Source: Bryobacterales bacterium
Lineage (GTDB): Bacteria; Acidobacteriota; Terriglobia; Bryobacterales; Bryobacteraceae
Reading direction: 5' to 3'
Length of the DNA: 5,721 bases
Assembly (NCBI GenBank): GCA_003139735.1
Contig: PLGA01000237.1
Location: 13,415-19,135, forward strand
The position numbers and the translations under genes were made by a program. Positions within the stretch are counted from its first letter, which is position 1; every line of letters begins with the position of its first letter. Positions 1-5,495 of the stretch are shown here, piece after piece. The notes under the pieces are model-generated. The model saw only the letters and a list, made by a program, of their open reading frames with translations, had not been told where the DNA came from and did no database searches.

Positions 1-686
1 ATGCCTTCCACGGCCGCGGCGCACTCCGCCACCCGGTCCCTATAGGCGGACCCGGCCAGCGCATGCTTCACCATGGTGTTGACCGCCACGAACGCCGCGC
101 CGAGAGGCAGGGAAACGAAGCGATGTCCCAGGCTCCGGCAATCGATTTCGACGGCCGAGTGCTCGCGCCCGAAGACGGAGATGTACTGGTCCATGATGCC
201 GCACGGCATCCCCACGTAATTGCGCTCGGCGCGCTGGCATAGGCGGGCCAGATCCAACGGGTCCATGGCGCGGCCGCCCAGGAAAGCCAACGCCGAAGAA
301 ACCTCCAGCGCGGCCGAGGAGCTGAGGCCCGAACCGTCTGGCACGGTAGACCGGATCAGCAGGTTGGCCGGCGCAATGGGGAAGCCCGCGCGCACGACTT
401 CCTGCGCCACCCCGATGGGATAATCCGTCCAATGATGCTCGGGACGCAGGCCGGCAATGGCCGCGGCGTCGAACTCGCGGGTTTCCTTGCGGTCCTCCGA
501 GTGGATGCGCAGCTTGCCATCCGCCGAGGGCGCAATGGCCACATCCGTCGCCATGTCCAGCGCCATGGGGAGAACGAATCCAAGGTTGTAATCGGTGTGT
601 TCGCCGATGATGTTGACGCGTCCGGGCGCGCGAAACACGCGGACGCCCTCGGCGGAGCCGTAGAGACTGCGGAAACTGTCTATCAT
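1..686 (-). CDS. galK: Galactokinase (GalK), N-terminal part, runs off the left edge
   Basis: GHMP-superfamily kinase that phosphorylates alpha-D-galactose at C1 with ATP, the first phosphorylation of the Leloir pathway; cytoplasmic. The frame is open from ATG at 686-684 to the window edge (228 full codons). Seen: the galactokinase signature GRVNIIGEHTDYN at residues 22-34, the GHMP ATP-binding loop PDGSGLSSSAALEV at 116-129, and GMPCGIMDQY around 159-168, whose Asp166 aligns with the family's catalytic base; Arg23 aligns with the catalytic Arg. The stretch NTMVKHALAGSAYRDRVAEC (203-222) also matches the family. Roughly 150 C-terminal residues, including the third GHMP motif, lie outside. The ATG overlaps the TGA of the upstream symporter (ATGA), implying translational coupling, and a GGAAGG Shine-Dalgarno (701-696) sits 9 nt upstream. 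The HTDYN motif separates it from homoserine or mevalonate kinases; N-acetylgalactosamine kinase is the main alternative. Confidence 0.93.
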   Translation of the reverse strand, partial: MIDSFRSLYGSAEGVRVFRAPGRVNIIGEHTDYNLGFVLPMALDMATDVAIAPSADGKLRIHSEDRKETREFDAAAIAGLRPEHHWTDYPIGVAQEVVRAGFPIAPANLLIRSTVPDGSGLSSSAALEVSSALAFLGGRAMDPLDLARLCQRAERNYVGMPCGIMDQYISVFGREHSAVEIDCRSLGHRFVSLPLGAAFVAVNTMVKHALAGSAYRDRVAECAAAVEG

Positions 687-1942
687 GATGCGATGCCTTC
701 CGTGGCCCGGATCTTCGAGCCGATGAATCCGTAGTAGAGAACAAAAACGTAGCAGAGGCCCGGCACGATGTAGGAAACGTGCAGCCCGATATGGTCCGCC
801 AGCATGCCCTGGATCGGCGGCATCACGGCTCCGCCCACAATCGCCACGTTGATCATGCCCGATCCCTTCGCCGTCAGCGTACCCAGATTGGTCACTGCCA
901 GCGCGAAGATGGTCGGGAACATAATCGATTCGGCCAAGCCCAACAGCACAATGCTTCCAACCGCGACCGCGCCGGTGGTCATCATGGTGGTGATGGTCAG
1001 CGCCAGGGCGAACGTCCCAGCCCAGCCCAGAACCTTTCCGCCTGGAACGGTGCGCATAACCACCGTCCCCGCCAAACGTCCTACGATCATTCCGAACCAC
1101 AACAGAGAAAGATAGGGGGCGGCCGACTTGGGCGTCATATTGCCGATTTCAGGCTGGGTCAGGTAGTTCACGAACAGGGAGGTGATGCAGATCTCCGCGC
1201 CCACATAGGCGAACATCGCCACTGCGCCGAGAACCAGGTGGCGGTGCTTCCAGAGGCTGTCGCCCGCCTCCGGGCGCGCGCTCGATAGTTCCATCGGAAG
1301 GTTCAGCTTGAGCTGCGAAAGCACCAGCGCCAGAACCAGCAGCACGATGGCCATCGCCAGGTAGGGCGCCTTGACGGCCTGCGCGGCCGTGGTCCTTGCC
1401 GTCTCGGACATCGCCGCGGTGATGGCGACGCCCGAAAGGAACAACCAGCCTCCCACGGAGGGCGCCAGCATCTGGCCCACCGAATTGAACGCCTGGGCCA
1501 GGTTCAAACGGCTCGATGCCCGCGCCTGCGAGCCGAGCAGCGTGACGAAGGGATTGGCCGCGACTTGCAGCATGGTGACGCCCGCCGCCAGCACGAAGAT
1601 GGCCGAGAGGAATACGCCGTAAGAAAGGTGTCCGGCGGCGGGATAGAACAGCAGCGCCCCAAATCCCATCACGCCCAAACCGAGCACCATCGCCTTTTGA
1701 TAACCCAGCTTGGCCATCAACGCGGCCGCCGGCATCGACAGGACCAGGTAGGCCGAGAACCACGCGCTCTGGACCAACGTAGCTTGGCCGTAATTCAGAT
1801 TAAAAATGGCTTTCAGATGAGGTTGCAAAACGCCGTTCAAGGACGTTGCAAACCCGAACAGGAAGAAGACCGTAGCGGCCACGGCCATGGCGAAACCCGT
1901 TTTCTGCTCCGGGCTGGCTTTTTCCATGGACTGTTGCGTCAT
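683..1942 (-). CDS. FHS-family MFS sugar/H+ symporter (FucP/GluP-like)
   Basis: Inner-membrane sugar importer of the Major Facilitator Superfamily, fucose/galactose/glucose:H+ symporter (FHS) family. The 419-residue length is usual (FucP is about 438), and hydrophobic segments fit 12 TM helices with a cytoplasmic loop around 212-235. FHS hallmarks seen: FFLFGFATSLNGVLQPHLK (26-44), MLQVAANPFVTLLG (124-137), SRLNLAQAFNSVG (144-156), and GSGMINVAIVGGAVMPPIQG (360-379) followed by the C-terminal YIVPGLCYVFVLYYGFIGSK. QVAANP resembles glucose/galactose permeases (GluP) more than FucP, where an acidic residue lies at that point. Gly37 stands where FucP/GluP have Asp (LND). I chose ATG 1942 because family homology starts just after it and a GAAAGAGAG purine tract lies directly upstream; the same frame is open to 2131, but that extension looks non-homologous and overlaps the ROK gene. 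It lies between ROK kinase and galK, so glucose and/or galactose is the likely substrate; L-fucose cannot be excluded. Confidence 0.9.
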   Translation of the reverse strand: MTQQSMEKASPEQKTGFAMAVAATVFFLFGFATSLNGVLQPHLKAIFNLNYGQATLVQSAWFSAYLVLSMPAAALMAKLGYQKAMVLGLGVMGFGALLFYPAAGHLSYGVFLSAIFVLAAGVTMLQVAANPFVTLLGSQARASSRLNLAQAFNSVGQMLAPSVGGWLFLSGVAITAAMSETARTTAAQAVKAPYLAMAIVLLVLALVLSQLKLNLPMELSSARPEAGDSLWKHRHLVLGAVAMFAYVGAEICITSLFVNYLTQPEIGNMTPKSAAPYLSLLWFGMIVGRLAGTVVMRTVPGGKVLGWAGTFALALTITTMMTTGAVAVGSIVLLGLAESIMFPTIFALAVTNLGTLTAKGSGMINVAIVGGAVMPPIQGMLADHIGLHVSYIVPGLCYVFVLYYGFIGSKIRATEGIAS

Positions 1943-1987
1943 ATACTCTCTTTCATCAACGTGGATGGGAACCGCGAAGGAATCCGC

Positions 1988-2010
1988 AGTATAGCGCCGT
2001 TCGCCGGCGC
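1988..2010 (-). promoter_or_regulatory. Hairpin and possible internal promoter between ROK gene and symporter
   Basis: In the 80-nt gap between the ROK stop and the symporter ATG, 1994-2010 is a perfect inverted repeat (GCGCCG, 5-nt loop GCGAA on the minus strand, CGGCGC). It begins 12 nt past the ROK stop codon and is immediately followed by a TATACT -10-like hexamer (1993-1988, 5 of 6 to consensus). No good -35 is seen at 16-18 nt. No U-tract follows the stem, so it is not a standard intrinsic terminator. It could be an RNA processing or stabilising stem setting kinase versus transporter levels, an operator over an internal promoter, or chance in GC-rich sequence. Confidence 0.35.
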
Positions 2011-2022
2011 AAGCCACGCGCG

Positions 2023-2961
2023 CTAGGCGCCCGATCCCATGGCTTGAAATGGCAGGTAGGCCGCTCCGAACAACCCCGCGTCGCCTCCCAGCAAGGCTTT
2101 CTCGATGCGCGTGGGTTTGATGTTCCGGCAAGCGCGATAGTTGAAGGATCGCCGCTCAATCTCGCGGAACATGGCCGGGGCGAACAGATCCCAGGCGGCC
2201 AGCGGACCGCCGCTCAACAGGTAGAGGGGGAAGTTAAAAACCTGTATGTACGTCGCCAGTCCAAGCCCTAGCGCCTGCCCCATGCACTCGAAGACTCGCT
2301 GGGCCCCCGCGTTGCCCTGCATGGCAAGCTTGTAGACATCCTCCGAGCTGAGGTTGTCGCCGAGACTCAAATGCCGGGCCATGGTGGCGATCGCGGTCGC
2401 GGAGGCGTGCTTCTCCAGGCATCCGCTATTGCCGCAGCCGCACGGATTGCCGTTCAAATCCACCGTCATGTGGCCCAATTCGGCCGCCATGCCCAGGTAT
2501 CCATGCACCACCTTGCCGTCCGAGATAATGCCGCCACCGATGCCCGTGCCGAGGGTCAACAGCACCAGGTCGTTGACGTCCCGCCCCGCGCCCATCCATT
2601 TCTCGCCCAGCGCCGCCGCATTGGCGTCGTTCTCCAGAATCACCGTGGCCTTGAGCCGCTCCTCAAAAGCGTCCCGCGCCCTGAAATTGTCGAGCGCCGG
2701 CAGGTTGGGCGAGCCGAGGACCAGGCCCTCCTCAATCAGGATGAAGCCGGGCACCGCGATCCCCGTCCCGGCAAGCTGGTCGCCGGTCCGCCGGTCGCGC
2801 AGCGTGACGACGGCGTTCACAATCGAATCGACGATGGCATCCCGCCCGCCCGCGGAATTGGTCGAGCCGGAGATCTTGTCGAGAAGACTTCCGTCCTGCC
2901 CGATCGCCGCGGCCCGGAAATTCGTGCCGCCAAGGTCAACGCCAATGGAGAATAGAGCCAT
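2023..2961 (-). CDS. ROK-family sugar kinase, probably glucokinase
   Basis: Cytoplasmic ATP-dependent hexokinase of the ROK family, most likely phosphorylating glucose to glucose-6-phosphate. The 312-residue length is typical of ROK kinases (about 290-320). Seen in order: the phosphate-binding loop DLGGTN (9-14), ENDANAAALGE (110-120) with Asp112 as catalytic base, LGTGIGGGI (137-145), the sugar-binding ELGH (161-164), and the structural zinc site formed by His164 with CGCGNSGC (Cys174, Cys176, Cys181), followed by Glu183. There is no N-terminal helix-turn-helix, so it is an enzyme and not a ROK repressor. ATG 2961 lies 4 codons before the conserved IGVDLGGTN, leaving no room for a later start; no Shine-Dalgarno is visible (upstream CCTGTTCT). 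First gene of the apparent operon with the symporter and galK. Fructokinase, mannokinase or N-acetylmannosamine kinase activity cannot be ruled out from motifs. Confidence 0.93.
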   Translation of the reverse strand: MALFSIGVDLGGTNFRAAAIGQDGSLLDKISGSTNSAGGRDAIVDSIVNAVVTLRDRRTGDQLAGTGIAVPGFILIEEGLVLGSPNLPALDNFRARDAFEERLKATVILENDANAAALGEKWMGAGRDVNDLVLLTLGTGIGGGIISDGKVVHGYLGMAAELGHMTVDLNGNPCGCGNSGCLEKHASATAIATMARHLSLGDNLSSEDVYKLAMQGNAGAQRVFECMGQALGLGLATYIQVFNFPLYLLSGGPLAAWDLFAPAMFREIERRSFNYRACRNIKPTRIEKALLGGDAGLFGAAYLPFQAMGSGA

Positions 2962-2970
2962 AGAACAGGA

Positions 2971-2979
2971 ATAATACCA
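2971..2979 (-). promoter_or_regulatory. Extended -10 promoter for the ROK-symporter-galK operon, possibly leaderless
   Basis: On the minus strand, TGGTATTAT combines an extended -10 TGn with TATTAT (5 of 6 to TATAAT). No strong -35 lies upstream (CACTTT at 17 nt), which is tolerated by extended -10 promoters. Transcription would start near 2964, only about 3 nt before the ROK ATG at 2961, giving an essentially leaderless message. That agrees with the absence of a Shine-Dalgarno sequence. Prediction by eye only. Confidence 0.4.
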
Positions 2980-3027
2980 GGAAGCGCGGTCTCAAAGTGA
3001 ACTTTCGGCGTGGGCCTGGCGGTCACT

Positions 3028-3056
3028 TTTAGAATTATTTGGCATAAAGCCGTCAA
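3028..3056 (-). promoter_or_regulatory. Alternative sigma70-like promoter upstream of the ROK gene
   Basis: On the minus strand, TTGACG (3056-3051, 5 of 6 to TTGACA) is followed after exactly 17 nt by TCTAAA (3033-3028, 4 of 6 to TATAAT). It would start near 3021 and give a leader of about 60 nt. It lies across the direct repeats next to the transposase remnant, so if those repeats belong to the transposon end this would be an outward-facing promoter brought by the element. Weak -10; a guess by eye. Confidence 0.25.
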
Positions 3057-3070
3057 CATTACTTGGCATA
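3034..3070. repeat. Pair of 13-bp direct repeats, ATTAYTTGGCATA
   Basis: ATTATTTGGCATA (3034-3046) and ATTACTTGGCATA (3058-3070) match at 12 of 13 positions and are spaced 24 bp start to start, just before the transposase ATG at 3081. Mu/Tn7/Tn552-like elements carry several short transposase-binding repeats at their ends, so these may be the left-end binding sites of the broken element. Alternatives: each copy includes TGGCATAAA or TGGCATACT, which resemble extended -10 boxes reading into the transposase, or they are operator half-sites for the divergent sugar operon. No inverted copy is seen near 3740-3960, consistent with the other end being lost. Confidence 0.45.
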
Positions 3071-3080
3071 CTCTTCGGGT

Positions 3081-3740
3081 ATGGACCAACTGGCGGGATT
3101 CACGGAAGAGGCCCGAAAACTGGCGCTGGATCGGTTCCGTTTGCTCCAGCCTCACCTTGAGCAGAATCAGTCGTTGCAGTCCGTAGCGCGAGCTGCCGGC
3201 ATACCGTATCGAACCGCGCATCGATGGGTGGCGCAGTATCGGCTGTTCGGTATGGCGGCGCTAACCCGGAAGAAGCGGGAGGATCGTGGCGGGCGCCGCG
3301 CTGTGTCGGCGAAGCTCAAAGAGGTCATCGAAGGCCTAGCCCTGCAAAAGCCGCCTCTGCCAATCGCAGCCTTGTACCGGCAGGTTAAGCGGTTTTCGCA
3401 AGACCTTGGGGAGGAGATTCCGAGCTATGGAACTGTCTTCAACATCGTTCGCGGCCTGCCAGCGGATCTTGTCACCCTCGCTCATGACGGCACGAAGGCT
3501 TACAGCGAAACGTTCGAATTGGTTCATCGGCGAGAGGCTGATGGGCCTAATGCCATCTGGCAGGCCGACCACACGCCGCTCGATATTCTGCTGGTCCGCC
3601 CGGACGGCAACGCCGCCAAACCGTGGCTCACGGTTGTTCTCGACGACTACAGCCGCGCCGTGGCGGGGTATTTCCTTTCCTTCGAAGGTCCGTCGGTCCT
3701 GCATACGTCGCTGGTGCTGCGCCAGGCGATCTGGCGGCCG
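3081..3740 (+). pseudogene. Mu/TniA/Tn552-type DDE transposase, N-terminal fragment
   Basis: Remnant of a transposase with a retroviral-integrase (rve) core. From ATG 3081: a helix-turn-helix with SLQSVARAAGIPYRTAHRWVAQY (31-53), a basic linker LTRKKREDRGGRR (61-73), a second DNA-binding region with LPIAALYRQVKRFSQDLGEEIPSYGTVFNIVRGL (93-126), then the start of the catalytic core WQADHTPLDILLV (160-172) with first catalytic Asp163, and PWLTVVLDDYSRAVAGYF (181-198). Similarity ends at LRQAIWR (213-219); from about 3738 the sequence no longer resembles the family, and the expected TDHGSDF block (second Asp) and ERFF-type block (Glu) are absent. The frame happens to stay open to 4430, but that is antisense to the oxidoreductase gene and is not transposase. 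Full-length relatives are about 450-650 residues, so over half is missing and the product cannot be catalytic. TTG 3063 is an alternative start. No partner ATPase gene is present. Confidence 0.85.
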
Positions 3741-3962
3741 ACGCTGTTTGGGTCCCAACTTCCGAGTACGCGACCAACCAACCGAACACCGGAATCATCC
3801 TTGACTTGGCAATCCCCTCGATGGAGCCTGTGCCAGGATCGCCGACTCGCTGATGGTCCACGTGACACCCGACCTGTCCGCGGGCCGCCGATCCCTTGTT
3901 ACGTTGCCCGCCGCACGCGCGCATCGACCCGTGGACTGCCGCGAGTGCCACGAGACCGGTTA
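3741..3962. other. Unassigned sequence between transposase break and oxidoreductase
   Basis: No recognisable gene in any frame. On the plus strand, the frame from 3805 is open to a TAG at 3964-3966, with an ATG at 3853 that would give a 37-residue peptide ending DCRECHETGY. This contains one CXXCH (heme-c-like) motif but no signal peptide or Shine-Dalgarno, and its stop overlaps the tail of the converging oxidoreductase gene. It may be the last codons of a gene destroyed by the rearrangement that truncated the transposase, or chance in GC-rich DNA. No terminator-like hairpin with a T-run is visible for the oxidoreductase. Confidence 0.3.
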
Positions 3963-5354
3963 CTAGGCAGCCCCGTGCCCGGCGGGTTTAGGCGCGATAT
4001 TCTGATTGACGCGAAACAGATTACCCGGGTCGTAATTAGTCTTGATCGTCTGCAGCCTGGCATAGTTGGCGCCGTATGTCGCCTCCACGCGCGCCGCGCC
4101 CTCTTCCATCATGAAGTTCACATATGCTCCAGGCGCCGAAAAGGGATGCACTGCGTCCCAGTAGTCCCTGGCCCAATTCGTGATCTTGTCCTTGTTGGCC
4201 GGGTCCGGATCGACGCCGACAATCACCTCGGCCCACTTCGTCTGCCGGTAGCTGAAGGCCGTATCGCCGCTCCCCACCCGGTGCACCGCTCCGTTGATCG
4301 GGTAGAGATGCATCGTCGAGAACATGGAAGGCAGGTTGGAACCGTGTTTGACGTGCAACGCGATGGATTCGTCCGTGAGATGGTCAACAAAGTCGGCCTT
4401 CCAGTACCACTGCAGTCCTGGAGGATATAAGCCGTCGAACAAGCTCTGCAACGCCGGGAAGGGAACCGGACCAACCCCTGCCAGCAGCGGCGTAGCCCAA
4501 CTTTCTGCCGGCTTAAGCGATTCCGCAGTCCGCTCCGGGCTGGCTGTAGAGCACCAAACGACTCCGCAAACGGTTCGCATGTGCAGCGACGCAGGAAACA
4601 TGTCGACCGGCGGCACAACCAGAAACGCAAAGAACCCACTGATATCTTCCGGGGCAGTGGTGATGAACCGCTCGTACGCCTTCATGACAGCAGACGCGTC
4701 TTCCACCGCATAGAAAATCGGCCCCGCCATCACCGTGCTCACCGGGTGCAGGCGGAAGGTGAACGAAGTCACGATGCCAAAATTGCCGCCGCCGCCGCGG
4801 ACCGCCCAAAACAGGTCCTGGTTCTGCCGGTCATTGGCTGTAATATAGCTCCCGTCCGCGAGCACCATATCCACCGACAGCAGATTGTCGATGCTCAAAC
4901 CAAATTTCCGGGAGAGGTGGCCGATCCCGCCACCCACGGTCAAGCCTCCCACGCCAGTAGTCGAAAGAATGCCGCTGGCGGCCGCCAGTCCGAAGGGATG
5001 CGTCGCGTGGTCCACGTCGCCCCACACGCATCCGCCCGCCACCTGGGCCGTTCTGGCGGCGGGGTCCACCCGCACGCCCCGCATTCGTGACAGGTCGATC
5101 ACGAGGCCGCCGTTGCAACTCCCTAGGCCCGGACCACTATGCCCCCCGCCACGCACCGCCAGCAGGATGCCGTTCGAGCGCGCGTGGTTTACGCATGCCA
5201 TCACGTCGGCGACGTCGACGCACCGCGCGATCGCGGCCGGCTTCTTGTCGATCATCGCGTTATACAGTTTTCGGGCGTCGTCATAATTGCCGTCGCCCGG
5301 TAGAATCAGCTCACCGCGCAGGTGAGGCTTCAAATCGCTGTAGTCCGCCGTCAT
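3963..5354 (-). CDS. FAD-binding berberine bridge enzyme-like oxidoreductase
   Basis: Flavoprotein of the VAO/PCMH superfamily, 463 residues, matching bacterial BBE-like oxidases (about 450-500). FAD-binding PP-loop RGGGHS at 68-73, with His72 as the expected 8-alpha-histidyl attachment site; GLVIDLSRMRGVRVDPAARTAQVAGG (83-108); second FAD block TTGVGGLTVGGGIGHLSRKFGL (132-153); WAVRGGGGNFGIVTSFTFRLHPV (183-205); BBE C-terminal domain ending YDPGNLFRVNQNI (441-453). At the place where bicovalent members have Cys, Leu130 is found, so FAD is probably attached only through His. I see no signal peptide or TM segment, so it is likely cytoplasmic. ATG 5354 is chosen because GAGGGG (5363-5358) is correctly placed and homology starts just after it; an in-frame ATG at 5486 would add 44 residues that look like leader. 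Substrate unknown: relatives oxidise sugars, oligosaccharides, alcohols or secondary metabolites. Not clearly co-regulated with the sugar operon, from which it is separated by transposon debris. Confidence 0.9.
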   Translation of the reverse strand: MTADYSDLKPHLRGELILPGDGNYDDARKLYNAMIDKKPAAIARCVDVADVMACVNHARSNGILLAVRGGGHSGPGLGSCNGGLVIDLSRMRGVRVDPAARTAQVAGGCVWGDVDHATHPFGLAAASGILSTTGVGGLTVGGGIGHLSRKFGLSIDNLLSVDMVLADGSYITANDRQNQDLFWAVRGGGGNFGIVTSFTFRLHPVSTVMAGPIFYAVEDASAVMKAYERFITTAPEDISGFFAFLVVPPVDMFPASLHMRTVCGVVWCSTASPERTAESLKPAESWATPLLAGVGPVPFPALQSLFDGLYPPGLQWYWKADFVDHLTDESIALHVKHGSNLPSMFSTMHLYPINGAVHRVGSGDTAFSYRQTKWAEVIVGVDPDPANKDKITNWARDYWDAVHPFSAPGAYVNFMMEEGAARVEATYGANYARLQTIKTNYDPGNLFRVNQNIAPKPAGHGAA

Positions 5355-5357
5355 CTT

Positions 5358-5363
5358 CCCCTC
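5358..5363 (-). promoter_or_regulatory. Shine-Dalgarno deciding the oxidoreductase start
   Basis: GAGGGG on the minus strand; its GAGG core lies 5 nt before ATG 5354. No comparable purine tract precedes the upstream in-frame ATG at 5486, which supports the shorter 463-residue protein. Confidence 0.6.
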
Positions 5364-5467
5364 GTTACGAAAGTGCGCCCGCCACCGGATGGGGTCGTCC
5401 CTACCATCCACTGAAACGAGTGTGTGATCGAACCCAGGATTGCGTTTCGACCTCCCAGGTTGGAGCC

Positions 5468-5495
5468 AGTATAACACCGGCTTCACCCATCAGAA
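5468..5495 (-). promoter_or_regulatory. Extended -10 promoter for the oxidoreductase gene
   Basis: On the minus strand TGTTATACT (5476-5468) joins a TGn extension to TATACT (5 of 6 to consensus). A poor -35 (TTCTGA, 5495-5490) sits 16 nt upstream. Start of transcription would be near 5461, giving a leader of about 105 nt before ATG 5354. It lies inside the long-start version of the frame, just downstream of the ATG at 5486, so this promoter is only compatible with the shorter start. Confidence 0.45.

Noticed and set aside
40..744. 234-codon minus-strand frame over galK
   Set aside because: Arg/Gly/His-rich shadow of galK in another frame; the galK frame itself carries all family motifs but has no stop within the window.
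1943..2131. 63-residue N-terminal extension of the symporter
   Set aside because: It would overlap the kinase gene, is Arg-rich and non-homologous, and a good ribosome site precedes ATG 1942.
3931..3951. Possible terminator hairpin GTGG...CCAC beyond the oxidoreductase stop
   Set aside because: Only 4 bp pair before mismatches, and there is no T-run on either strand.
3063..4430. Single 455-codon plus-strand reading frame taken as one intact transposase gene
   Set aside because: Only the first ~219 codons from 3081 resemble a transposase; the rest is low-complexity Arg/Pro/His-rich sequence, and from 3963 on it is antisense to a well-supported oxidoreductase.
5355..5486. 44-residue N-terminal extension of the oxidoreductase
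   Set aside because: No Shine-Dalgarno at 5486, no family-like content, and a probable promoter lies just downstream of that ATG.
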